From Scybalousia_A sp052170555 (GTDB lineage: Bacteria > Bacteroidota > Bacteroidia > Bacteroidales > P3), in assembly GCA_052170555.1 (NCBI GenBank), contig JBQNAI010000001.1, positions 279,271 through 343,270 of the forward strand: a stretch of 64,000 bases of DNA, in the 5' to 3' direction. The position numbers and the translations under genes are program-made. This document shows positions 9,129 through 17,590 of this stretch, piece after piece. The notes under the pieces are model-generated. The model searched no databases, had not been told where the DNA came from, and was given only the letters and a program-made list of their open reading frames with translations. Position 1 is the stretch's first letter. Each line of letters begins with the position of its first letter.

Positions 9129-9596
9129 ATGAAAAAAAATTGTTTTCTGATAATTGTTCTTATTTTTCTTTCAAGTTGTGGTACGAAAGATGATACAAAA
9201 GATATGGAAATGCCAACGATAACAGATACGAACCTTTCTGTTTGTCCATACGATTGTCAAACGTTTCATAAAGGAGATACTATATCTGTTATTTATCGTT
9301 TCAATGATAATGAAATGCTGGGATATTACAATATTGAGATACACAATAATTTCAATCACCATACTCATAGTACTTCTGCAAAAGATTGTGATTTGGATGC
9401 AGTTAAGGAACCTATTAAACCATGGGTATATAACAAAGATTTTGATATTCCACGACACACACAATCTTTTGTATCCAATGTACAGATTGCTATACCCAAC
9501 AATATTGATGAAGGAGATTATCATTTTATGATAAGACTTACGGACATGGCGGGGTGGCAACAACTAAAATCCGTATCTATAAAAATAATTGATTAA
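9129..9596 (+). CDS. Second DUF4625-like lipoprotein of the receptor cluster
   Basis: 155 residues. The lipobox is LSSC (Cys 17). The domain matches its upstream neighbour in layout (an N-terminal PTITDTNL, a central His-rich insert, then IPNNIDEGDYHFMIRLTDMAGW at the end). The central part has the cluster NNFNHHTHSTSAKDCD, stronger metal-binding potential than the first copy. It looks like a diverged duplicate. A strong terminator follows, so the cluster of four genes ends here. Confidence 0.65.
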   Translation: MKKNCFLIIVLIFLSSCGTKDDTKDMEMPTITDTNLSVCPYDCQTFHKGDTISVIYRFNDNEMLGYYNIEIHNNFNHHTHSTSAKDCDLDAVKEPIKPWVYNKDFDIPRHTQSFVSNVQIAIPNNIDEGDYHFMIRLTDMAGWQQLKSVSIKIID

Positions 9597-9620
9597 ACAA
9601 GTATAGCCTAATGTTAAAGG

Positions 9621-9655
9621 AAAGATTGACTTGCACAGGTCAGTCTTTTCTTATT
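9621..9655 (+). terminator. Intrinsic terminator of the TonB receptor cluster
   Basis: The 10-base arms AAAGATTGAC and GTCAGTCTTT (one G-T pair) enclose an 8-base loop and run into TTTTCTTATTTT. Confidence 0.75.
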
Positions 9656-9797
9656 TTGTACTAATTTGCTGCTTGTGATAATTCTATTTGTATTCCTATT
9701 GTATATTTCCTGATAAAAAATTACCTATCTTTTTCAATAGAAATATAGATGATAATCTATGCGTTAAAAATATTTTTTTGTTGTAATTAATTTTATT

Positions 9798-9806
9798 TAC
9801 ATTTGC
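9798..9806 (+). promoter_or_regulatory. -7 box upstream of the cas12a remnant
   Basis: TACATTTGC is a full match to the Bacteroidota -7 box, with TTTG at 9778-9781 as a possible -33 element. It lies 37 bases before the ATG of the decayed cas12a, so the promoter outlived the gene. Confidence 0.5.
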
Positions 9807-9842
9807 ACACGAATTAATAATAAAAGATTAACTACTACGAGT

Positions 9843-11473
9843 ATGAAAAAATTAAATGAATTTGTTGGATTATATCCTTTGTAGAAAATATTGAGGTTTT
9901 GAACTAAAACCTATTGGTAATAGTTTAAAAATATTAAAAATGCAGGTATTTTAGCAGAGGATGAGTACAGGGTAGATCCTTATAAAGAAAGTTAAAAAGA
10001 TTATTGATCAGGTATATAAATGTATAGAGGATAGTTTGAAAAATATTGTGTTAATGGAAAATTTGGGGTATTTTATAGAATATCAAGCTTGAAATACGAT
10101 AAGCTAATTCATAAAAAAAATACTTCTATAAAAAAATAAAATAATAATAACTCTGAAAAAGGAAGTATTTTCAAATATGACCTTATAAAAGATAAACGTT
10201 ATACAGTAGATAAGTTTCAATTTTATGTGCTAATAACGACCAATTTAATGCATAAGGGAAAGAGGATATCAATGATAAAGTCAGAAATTTTATTAAGGAA
10301 GGAGGAGTAAAACATATTATGGGAGTAGATAGAGGTGTGACAGAAATTTTCTTTACCTTGCATTAATTGATTTAGAAGAGAGTATCAATTGAGCAACGTA
10401 GTCTTAATGTTATTGAAACAAAAATAGAAAATACAACTTACCCAAAAGACTATTATTCTTTGCTAGGTTCGGTAGAACAAAGTAATGATGAGGAAAAAAA
10501 GAATTGGCAGACAATAGAAAATATAAAAGAAGTGAAAGAGGGTTACTTTACCCAAGCCATATATATTATTTCCCAAATGAAGGAGATATAATACCATTGT
10601 GGTTTTAGAAGATTTGAATATGGGTTTAGTGTGTGGTAGACATAAAATAGAAAAATTGGTTTATCAAGAGTTTGAAAAGATGCTGATTGATAAACTTAAC
10701 TTTTCTGCAAATAGAAAATATGAACCTAATAAATATTATTGAATTTTAAAAGCAGACCAATTGATAAATAAATTTGAAAGTTTTCAAAACTTGATAAACA
10801 AAGTGATTTTTTGTTTTACATGTTTGCATGGGATACAGGTAAGATTGTCCCAATTGTAGGCTTGGTTAATTTTAATTTTACAAAAAATGAGAGCGTAGAT
10901 AAAGTAAAGTAATTAGTTGAAAATTTTGAAATAATTAGATATAATGGCGAGAAAGACTATTTTGAATTTGTTATAAAATAATATGAAAAATTCAATTCTA
11001 AATCAAAGAGAACAAAACAATATTGGATTATATTTACTTATGGCGATAGAATAGAAACATTTAGAAATACGGGAATAGAACGATAAATCTTACTAAAAAG
11101 ATTAAAGAGTTATTTGAAAAGAATAAAATTGGTTGCAATCCTGATTAAAAAACAAGTTTTAGTTCAAACAAACAAATATTCCCATAAAAACTTATTGTAT
11201 CTGTTAAAACGTACTCTTCAAATATGTAACAGTATAACACAGGCAGGAAAGAAGGTTGCTTTATTTAGCCTGTATGTAACAATGAGGGTAAGTTTTTGAC
11301 AGAGGGCAGTATAGCGAAAACAATAATTTTCCCCAAGATGCTAACCAAACGTAGTATACAATATTGCTCGTAAAGGCTTGTGTTGTATTAAACAAATACA
11401 AGAATCTGGTAATGACAAATACGCAGAGGCTTAACTTTATACAAAACAAGGAATACCTAAATAAAAAATAGTA
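9843..11473 (+). pseudogene. cas12a: Decayed cas12a (type V-A CRISPR effector nuclease)
   Basis: About 1.6 kb remains of a gene that normally spans 3.6-3.9 kb. Frame-hopping translation shows Cas12a pieces in order. N-terminus: LYPL, a stop, then ILRF, a frame change, then ELKPIGNSL, KNAGILAEDEYR and IIDQVYKCIEDSLKNI. A large gap follows, where the REC lobe and PAM-interacting region should be. Then come DLIKDKRYTVDKFQF, RuvC-I HIMGVDRGV (Asp kept, codon 10328-10330), KNWQTIENIKEVKEGY, RuvC-II VVLEDLN (Glu kept, 10608-10610), QEFEKMLIDKLN, FTYGDRIETFRN, LQICNSIT and the RuvC-III neighbourhood (PQDANQT, stop, NIARKGL). Many stops and shifts rule out function. The 3' end is approximate. Confidence 0.9.
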
Positions 11474-11489
11474 TTCTGCTTGTGAGAGA

Positions 11490-11953
11490 TTATGTAACTC
11501 TATAGATATTAAGTGATTTTATCTTTTGTTTGTATTCCATATGTTGACACCATGTGTATATGAATACGGACTGGGATAATTATCACTTTTACTTGCAAGA
11601 ACAGGAGAAGTTGTCTCATTTTTACATAGATAAGGAGATTTATAGCAATTATAACAATGAAATTTTGGCTCTACCTATTTATTTGGAACGACTTGGAGTA
11701 ATGGGAAAGATAGATTTGTATACGGTTAAGGAGCATTGTTTGATAGAAAGGGAATATAGGCTTAATAATATATATGGGGATAGATTTATCAGTTGTGGGT
11801 ATGGTATTTTGGATAGTTTAAAATGGACTATGAGGGAAGAAAAAAAACTACTTTTTTAGGATAAGTACAAATAAAATGCTACTACAATTACTTCCTAAGG
11901 ATAAAGAAAAACAAGAGTTACTTTTGTTTATGGATAAATTTTTAAAACTATAA
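11490..11953 (+). pseudogene. cas4: Decayed cas4
   Basis: A Cas4 nuclease frame with stops and two shifts. Readable pieces in order: ILSDFIFC (the N-terminal cysteine region, normally followed by PxSIY), a TGA, a tyrosine-rich segment ending DKEIYSN, LGVMGKIDLY, HCLIEREY, then after a frame change YQLWVWYFG and after another RISTNKMLLQLLPKDKEKQE to a stop at 11951-11953. Cas4 is normally a Fe-S PD-(D/E)XK nuclease that helps choose spacers. The 101-residue open piece at 11554-11859 is part of this remnant, not a separate gene. The 5' boundary is approximate. Confidence 0.8.
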
Positions 11954-12035
11954 TTACTTAACTAATATTTTTTAGTTAGTAATCAGAAAAGTATGCATTG
12001 TATTCATAATCCATTTTGCGATAAAACTGGTATTG

Positions 12036-12947
12036 ATGATGTTTACTAATAAATACATAGAGTTTCGCCCAATATATGTTATTAATTGTATTGAGAAGAA
12101 AATTTAAGAGAGAGCAATGGAGAAAATGTTCCTGGAAAACGAAAAGGAAAAGAGGACTTTTACTAAAATTCTTTTTCAAAAGATACTTGCACTATTCTTT
12201 GTAGGTCATATATCCATAACAACATCATTGATAGACAAATGCAGGAAATTCTATGTCGCCTTGGTGACCATGAAACCTAATTTTAGACCTGTATTTTTTG
12301 AAACCAATAATGCAGAGGCAAATTATTTTTTAAGATTAAAACAATACGAGACATGAAAGTGCGACATTAATTCAGCAAAGTGTGACATTAGTGTCGCAAA
12401 GTGCCTTATTAGAAATAAAACTCGCAATCAAAAAAAACTATAGATTATGATAAATTGATTGGGACGGAAGGTATTGGTTGCTAAATATTTCTTTAAGGCA
12501 TATTTTCAGGTTTATAATTGTAAACTAAGAGCACTGAGGAGAAAGTGTGATATTATTAACTCTATGTTAGATTATAGGATATACAATATTTTTTTAATTT
12601 CACGGAAGTTTTTGTAAGAATGTTTGAATTCTATGTATATTTGGGCATATATCACAGACTTCAGTTTAAAAGAAAATCGTCAGTATGCAATTTGATGGAC
12701 CCCTTTAGTTGTATAATAGATAATAGAATAAGGAGGTCTTTCGATAGTAGACAATTTAGGGAAGCAGAATTTTTATTAGGAAAAGTAGGATATAATTTGA
12801 AGTATGAGTGCAATTCTATCTATTGTAATGTATTTTACACATGTCTTATTAATAAAAAACAGAAGTATTCAAATATGTGTCCAATCTTATTACAGGTGTT
12901 TTATGCAATCTAAAAATATAGACTTTTGTCCAGAAATAAATATTTAA
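12036..12947 (+). pseudogene. cas1: Decayed cas1 (spacer integrase)
   Basis: The frame from ATG 12036 reads MMFTNKYIEFRPIYVINC, meets TAA at 12105, then continues (FQKILALFFVGHISITTSLI, DKCRKFYVALVTMKPNFRP, YFLRLKQYE) as the N-terminal domain of Cas1. After a patch that looks like an inserted intergenic repeat (12358-12405), shifted pieces give a GTEGIG segment, INSMLDYRI and YLGIYHRLQFKRKS, DPFSCIIDNRIRRSF with the C-terminal helical domain, ending after a frameshift in SYYRCFM. The stop TAA (12945-12947) directly abuts the cas2 ATG. Stops at several places make it non-functional. Confidence 0.85.
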
Positions 12948-13235
12948 ATGATAATGTTGATTATAAGTTATGACATATAAAATGATAAATTAGGTACAAC
13001 TTTAGGTAAAGTGTTAATGAAAAAAGGCATCATATGTCTACAATATTCAGGTTATGAGTTCGATAATATGACAAAACTAACAGAAAATTTGAAAGTTTTG
13101 ATAAAAACATCTTTGCAAAAAAAATTCTGATGTAGCAAGTGTCATTCTTTTTGATGTCAGTAATGAAAAATGATAAAATACGGTAATGCTATTCATAGAG
13201 ATAAATATATGTTTTTATTGATTGAAAGCCTAAGG
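12948..13235 (+). pseudogene. cas2: Decayed cas2
   Basis: ATG 12948 opens MIMLIISYDI, where the Cas2 beta-strand ISYDI with its aspartate is visible, then TAA, then NDKLGTTLGKVLMKKGIICL, QYSGYEF and, after a shift, DVASVILFDVSNEK and IKYGNAIHRDKY. Length and motif order match a Cas2 of about 95 residues. At least one stop and two frame changes destroy it. It is the last gene of the fossil operon; no array is recognisable downstream. Confidence 0.8.
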
Positions 13236-13644
13236 CTTAATATTTTTATATTCTTAATTTATGGATAAATTAAAGGAGGGAGAAATAAAATGGTGGAATA
13301 AAAATATTTATTTCTATGTTTTGTATTTTACAAAATATAACTGTCATTGCAAAAATTTGTGGAGATATAAGTACTATAAGAAAAATTTAATTTTGTGGAT
13401 CAGAGTGTAATTTTAATAATTTACAGATTTTATTTCTAAAATACACGACAGATATTTTAGTGCTTTGATATAGAAAAATTAGTGCGATGAAGTAGGTTTT
13501 ATTCTCTAAGAAATAAAGTTTTACATAAGAAGAAGCAATATTTATGTTGAGATAATGTCTATATTATGTGGCGAGTCAAAATTAATAAACAAAGGAAATA
13601 AAGGATTTCCTTTTACGCGATAAGTAGCGTAAAGAATAAAAAAA
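13236..13644. other. Region after cas2 where a CRISPR array might be expected; two hairpins before the next gene
   Basis: No direct repeats at regular spacing are visible. A short inverted repeat AAGCCT/AGGCTT follows cas2. Near the end, AAAGGAAAT/ATTTCCTTT (about 13591-13614) and TTTACGC/GCGTAAA (13612-13633) form two successive hairpins just upstream of the lipoprotein ATG at 13645. The first may end upstream transcription; the second covers the translation-initiation region. Confidence 0.45.
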
Positions 13645-14139
13645 ATGAAAAATTACAGAAAACTTTTACTGGTAATGATTACAACGGCTGCAGTATTTAA
13701 CTTTGCGTCCTGTAATGATAATTATGACAAGAATAAAGATGAAAAAGTAAAGGCTGTTGATATAGAGAGAGTCTTGGCTGGCAGTGTTTGGGGAGTAACC
13801 GAATATGATGATACTTTTTATACTATTGCAATTTCTCCTGAAAAAACCACGGTTGGTCCTGAATATCCTATTGCGTATGAAAATGTGTATTGGGGATACT
13901 GTCGTCAATTTCCAAGTCAATCGCAATGTGCTACGGAGATAAATGTAAGCCGTTTATTTTGTGCAGTTGATGATGGAGAGATTGTATTGATATTTATTAG
14001 GCAGGACAATCCTGTTGTTGTATTTAAGATTATAAATATTAGTGCAGATAAGATAGTTGTTAGAGGTAGGCTTCCGTTTTCTAGAGAAAGTAGAGATAAT
14101 ATTTATACGATGGAGAAACTGTCTGTTTACAACAATTAG
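13645..14139 (+). CDS. Hypothetical lipoprotein
   Basis: 164 residues. The N-terminus MKNYRKLLLVMITTAAVFNF ends in the lipobox ASC (Cys 23). The mature part begins with a charged linker (NDNYDKNKDEKVK), then a compact domain with SVWGVTEYDDTFYTI and a Cys-containing centre. No family is recognised. The hairpin that overlaps the start region could affect translation. Location next to the dead CRISPR locus seems incidental. Confidence 0.65.
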   Translation: MKNYRKLLLVMITTAAVFNFASCNDNYDKNKDEKVKAVDIERVLAGSVWGVTEYDDTFYTIAISPEKTTVGPEYPIAYENVYWGYCRQFPSQSQCATEINVSRLFCAVDDGEIVLIFIRQDNPVVVFKIINISADKIVVRGRLPFSRESRDNIYTMEKLSVYNN

Positions 14140-14248
14140 TAGTTGCTTGGTAATTGGATATGTTAGTGATATAATCAACGTAAGTTTGGTTTCTCTTGCT
14201 ATAAAGTTGAAAAAGATAAGTAAAAATAATTTATTTTTCGTATCTAAA

Positions 14249-14281
14249 TTTTGTCAATAAATGAAAAAAATATACTTTTGC
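14249..14281 (+). promoter_or_regulatory. Promoter of the leucine-rich-repeat T9SS protein
   Basis: TTTG at 14250-14253 and TACTTTTGC at 14273-14281, 19 bases apart: a very good Bacteroidota promoter. The ATG is at 14339. Confidence 0.65.
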
Positions 14282-14338
14282 AAGCAGATTGGTTTCAAAA
14301 TAAAATAATTGTTAACAAAGTAAAAGAAAGGATTTAAA

Positions 14339-16450
14339 ATGAAAAGAAATCTTACATTTTTATGTGTGATTACAATTTTTTTACTTGTTGCAACATTTGG
14401 ACATAAGGTATTTGCCCAAGTAGTTGACGAAAGTAAGTATGTTACACTAACCGTTAAGCAAGGCGATAGTATTCGTCTAGATTTATGCACATTTGATGAC
14501 AATAATCATGTTAGAATTGTCAGTGGCACGACAGATACGACATTTCCGGTCGTGAATTTTGCGATTCCTGGTACTTTTATAAACTATTATGCAGGTGCTA
14601 CTGAAATGAAAATTTATGGTAATTTGAGAAGATTGAATTGCAATGGTAATTTTCATAGAGTTACAGGTATAGATGCATCACATAATGCCACATTAGAGCA
14701 TTTAGAGTGTAACTATGATAGTATTGTTAATCTCAATGTTTCTCAAAATAGTGCCTTAAAACTTCTTGAATGTAAAGACTGTATGATGGAAACTTTAATA
14801 TTGGGCAATCACCCAGATATGGAAAATATCTACTGTGGACGCAATGAGTTGGGTAGTCTGAATGTAAAAGGATGTCCTAATTTGGAGGGATTATACTGTG
14901 AAAATAACAAAATAAAGAATTTGGATGTAAGCGGGTTAAGTAAATTGAGAAATCTTAATTGTGAAAACAATCTTTTAACGAATCTTGATATAAAATGGGC
15001 TACATCTTTATATTCTTTGAGTTGTAGTAATAATAAGTTATCCCTGTTGAATGTAACTCCTATAAATAATCAATTAAAATTTTTAGAATGTTACGGGAAT
15101 CCTTTTAGTACAGAGGAGCTAAACAAAATTATGTGTGGATTGCCTTTAAGACCTGAAAATGAATATAATCATGCAACATTTATGCCTCTGTATTCGCAAG
15201 AAGATACTAATCTAGATATATTTCTATCCACAAATTCTCAAAATGCAATAGATAAAAACTGGCACATTGTTTGTTATTATCCATCTGGAAATCCACTGGT
15301 AACCACTGGTAGTTATACTTGTTCCGATAAGCCAATACCACTTTATGATAAATATGTATCTTTAGTATTTGCAAATGACTCTTCTGTATATTTGTTTGCG
15401 GAGATTGATACAAATTCTAAGAATCAAAACGTATTGATACAAGGGGCAGGAGTCAGTAAATTTATACCGGAAGGTTCATGGTCTTATTCTTACAGTGGTT
15501 ATGTCCAAGGTAATGATACGATGAGAATATATGGTGATATAAATCATATAGAATATCACTCCTATAGTCCTGATACTGCAATAGTCAATTATCTTAAATA
15601 CGTAGATTTTTCTCACAATAAAGAATTGAACAGAATTACTCTTGTTGGCAATCAGCTTGAAAATTTGGATTTATCCGGACAAACTGAATTAGAACACCTG
15701 ACAATAGGTAGAGATAGTCTTGCTTTTATAAATCTAGATGGATGTAAGTCTCTATCGTATCTAAGATTAGATGAAACTAATTTACAAAATATAGATTTAA
15801 ATTCTTCTTTGGATAACATTGAATTTGTTGCCTTTACTTCAAATCCCAAATTGGCAACCGTAGATATCGGTAATAATAAGACTCTTAAACAAATGGAATT
15901 TGTTGGAAATTCCAATATAAAGTCTTTTAATATTAAAGGTTGTGATTCCTTACATGTTATCTTTGGATGGGGAAATAAATTATCCACCTCAATGATAGAT
16001 GATATATACTGTCAACTTCCGGTGCGATCTGGTACAGAGGGTGAACAAGATGGTTTTGGATTCTTTTGGATTGTACGAAACACAGATGATCCACAGTATA
16101 ATAATACTTTAATGACAAATGGAGCAAACGCGACAGCAAAAAACTGGAAGCTATTTGCTGGAGAGAGTGCAGAAAAGGTAATTATTAACAGTCTTGCAAT
16201 AGGTAGCCATGTATGTCCAGATGTAGCTTTGAGTGATGCTGTGCCAGAAATTTTGATTGTTTACCCTAATCCTACACAAAATGAAATATTTGTTTCGGAT
16301 ATTCACAATGAAATAGTAAAAGTTTATTCAATTGATGGTAGGTTGTTGATTAGTGAAATTATAAACGAAAAACTTGATATTTCATCGCTTGATAACGGTA
16401 CATATATTTTACAAGTCGGAGATAGACAAACAAAAATTGTTAAGAGATAA
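14339..16450 (+). CDS. Secreted leucine-rich-repeat protein with T9SS sorting domain
   Basis: 703 residues. The signal peptide ends FGHKVFAQ (about residue 27). A module starting SKYVTLTVKQGDSIRLDL recurs in the 1142-residue protein downstream. Leucine-rich repeats of the form LxxLxCxxNxLxxLDVS follow (about residues 95-245), then a second module (KYVSLVFANDSSVYLFAEID) with another LRR run (about 410-545). The C-terminal sorting domain begins ILIVYPNPTQNEIFVSD and ends KIVKR. It is therefore exported by T9SS and displayed or released at the surface. A binding or adhesion role is inferred from the repeats; the ligand is unknown. Confidence 0.85.
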   Translation: MKRNLTFLCVITIFLLVATFGHKVFAQVVDESKYVTLTVKQGDSIRLDLCTFDDNNHVRIVSGTTDTTFPVVNFAIPGTFINYYAGATEMKIYGNLRRLNCNGNFHRVTGIDASHNATLEHLECNYDSIVNLNVSQNSALKLLECKDCMMETLILGNHPDMENIYCGRNELGSLNVKGCPNLEGLYCENNKIKNLDVSGLSKLRNLNCENNLLTNLDIKWATSLYSLSCSNNKLSLLNVTPINNQLKFLECYGNPFSTEELNKIMCGLPLRPENEYNHATFMPLYSQEDTNLDIFLSTNSQNAIDKNWHIVCYYPSGNPLVTTGSYTCSDKPIPLYDKYVSLVFANDSSVYLFAEIDTNSKNQNVLIQGAGVSKFIPEGSWSYSYSGYVQGNDTMRIYGDINHIEYHSYSPDTAIVNYLKYVDFSHNKELNRITLVGNQLENLDLSGQTELEHLTIGRDSLAFINLDGCKSLSYLRLDETNLQNIDLNSSLDNIEFVAFTSNPKLATVDIGNNKTLKQMEFVGNSNIKSFNIKGCDSLHVIFGWGNKLSTSMIDDIYCQLPVRSGTEGEQDGFGFFWIVRNTDDPQYNNTLMTNGANATAKNWKLFAGESAEKVIINSLAIGSHVCPDVALSDAVPEILIVYPNPTQNEIFVSDIHNEIVKVYSIDGRLLISEIINEKLDISSLDNGTYILQVGDRQTKIVKR

Positions 16451-16502
16451 GAAATTCTCTATAGGTATTATTATACGTATTAGTTAAATAATTAAAACTC
16501 AC

Positions 16503-16542
16503 AGAATACGACAGACAAATCCCGTTTGTCGTATTCATTTTA
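16503..16542 (+). terminator. Intrinsic terminator after the LRR protein gene
   Basis: Arms GAATACGAC...GACAAA and TTTGTCGTATTC (a 4-base bulge on the left arm) around TCCCG, followed by ATTTTAT. Confidence 0.7.
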
Positions 16543-16580
16543 TACTATATAGTTATCTGAAAAATACTCATTTTTAAGTA

Positions 16581-16612
16581 TTGTGAGCCTTTTGTAATTA
16601 GAGTATTTTTGC
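16581..16612 (+). promoter_or_regulatory. Promoter of the small four-helix membrane protein
   Basis: TTG at 16581-16583 and TATTTTTGC at 16604-16612 with a 20-base spacer. The ATG is 46 bases further on. Confidence 0.55.
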
Positions 16613-16658
16613 AATCTGCAGTAAAATGTATTATTAATAATTAAAATCACATAAAATT

Positions 16659-17057
16659 ATGTACACATCTAAGGAAAGAATACCTGTTTTTTGGGTTATG
16701 CTAATCGTGGGTTTAATAGCTCATTCAATAATGGATATGATGCCGTTATTTTTTGGAGGAGACCTAACTATGGAAGGAGCCAATGGGACAATGCCCGTAG
16801 CCATGGCGATAATGATGGCAATGTTAATATTTACTATACCTTTTGCAGGTTTATTGATATGTCTTTACGGTAAGAGACGTTGCTGGTTGATAACTGAGAT
16901 AATTATTGCTACAATATTGCTTTTATTTAATTTGTTTCATATGGCAGAACTTTTCACGGGGGCGGGAGTCGGACAGATTTTCATTATGCCGTTTAATTTC
17001 TTGACAGCCCTATTGTTGTTGCTTGATTTAAGAAAATTATTGAAAGTTAAAGACTAA
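16659..17057 (+). CDS. Small integral membrane protein, hypothetical
   Basis: 132 residues with four hydrophobic helices (about 10-30, 44-68, 75-97 and 104-124). The short loops include methionine-rich segments (MDMMPLFF, MPVAMAIMMAMLIF). It has no signal peptide cleavage site and no motif I recognise. It has its own promoter and is followed by a long perfect hairpin, so it is probably monocistronic. Confidence 0.65.
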   Translation: MYTSKERIPVFWVMLIVGLIAHSIMDMMPLFFGGDLTMEGANGTMPVAMAIMMAMLIFTIPFAGLLICLYGKRRCWLITEIIIATILLLFNLFHMAELFTGAGVGQIFIMPFNFLTALLLLLDLRKLLKVKD

Positions 17058-17069
17058 AGAATGAAATCT

Positions 17070-17129
17070 AACCTCGGTGGGGATAAGTTGCATATCAATA
17101 CTTATTTGCAACTTATCCCCACCGAGGTT
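17070..17129. repeat. Long perfect hairpin (23-bp arms, 14-nt loop)
   Basis: Arms 17070-17092 and 17107-17129 are exact reverse complements, containing CGGTGGGGATAAGTTGCA. There is no T run after it, so it is not a classic terminator, although it may end the preceding transcript. The GTGGGGAT core also occurs in the 86-bp palindrome at 36111-36196. Confidence 0.8.
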
Positions 17130-17299
17130 ATTGCTCATTATAACAAATATAGTATAGTTCTCATAAATTTTTTTGTGAGTTTGTAGGAATTAATAAATGT
17201 TAAGAGAAATTGTTTTGCTCTTTCCCTTAATTATTTGAAATTTGATTTTTACTAAATAATACAATAAAATCTGATTTTGTTCGTTCATCTGAGCGAAAA

Positions 17300-17530
17300 A
17301 CTTTTGGTTCTTTTGAAAGATTAATAGGGAATCTTGTGTAAATCAAGAACTATACCCGTAGCTGTAAGTTTCAAAATGTATTTGAATTTTATCTTTTGCC
17401 ACTGTTTTTTTACGGGAAGGCCAATTCAAATGAAACAAAGTCAGAAGACCTGCCAAAATGTTTTATTATTAATCGTAACTTTCGGGTATTGAAGATACGG
17501 TAAGATTTAAATGTCTTCATCTTACTCTTT
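17300..17530 (+). promoter_or_regulatory. Cobalamin (B12) riboswitch
   Basis: The conserved blocks occur in the right order: AGGGAATCTTGTG and AATCAAGAAC (17336-17350 region), ACCCGTAGCTGTAA (17353-17367), GGGAAGGCC (17414-17422) and the B12-box AAGTCAGAAGACCTGCC (17438-17454). An expression platform is visible: GTAAGAT/ATCTTAC arms (17500-17525) followed by a pyrimidine-rich TCTTTCTTTCT, consistent with an intrinsic terminator. The regulated gene is the surface protein starting at 17591, so cobalamin is expected to repress it. Confidence 0.88.
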
Positions 17531-17590
17531 CTTTCTACAAGAATTTTACGTTTAGTTTATTTTTTATTAAATAAAAAAAACGGTTAAAAA

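Noticed and set aside
11114..11299. 61-residue ORF on the plus strand
   Set aside because: It is one frame of the decayed Cas12a C-terminal region (LLYLLKRTLQICNSIT), not a gene.
12620..12913. 97-residue ORF on the plus strand
   Set aside because: It is the C-terminal domain of the broken cas1 (YLGIYHRLQFKRKS), cut off from its start; kept only within the pseudogene.
13236..13600. Possible CRISPR array after cas2 (for example TTATTTCTATGTTTTGTATTT near 13310, loosely like the Cas12a repeat end)
   Set aside because: Only one loose match, no regularly spaced repeats and no clear stem; not enough to call an array or repeat.
17070..17129. Hairpin as part of the cobalamin riboswitch
   Set aside because: It lies about 200 bases before the riboswitch core and has the palindrome-family core instead; it more likely belongs to that family.
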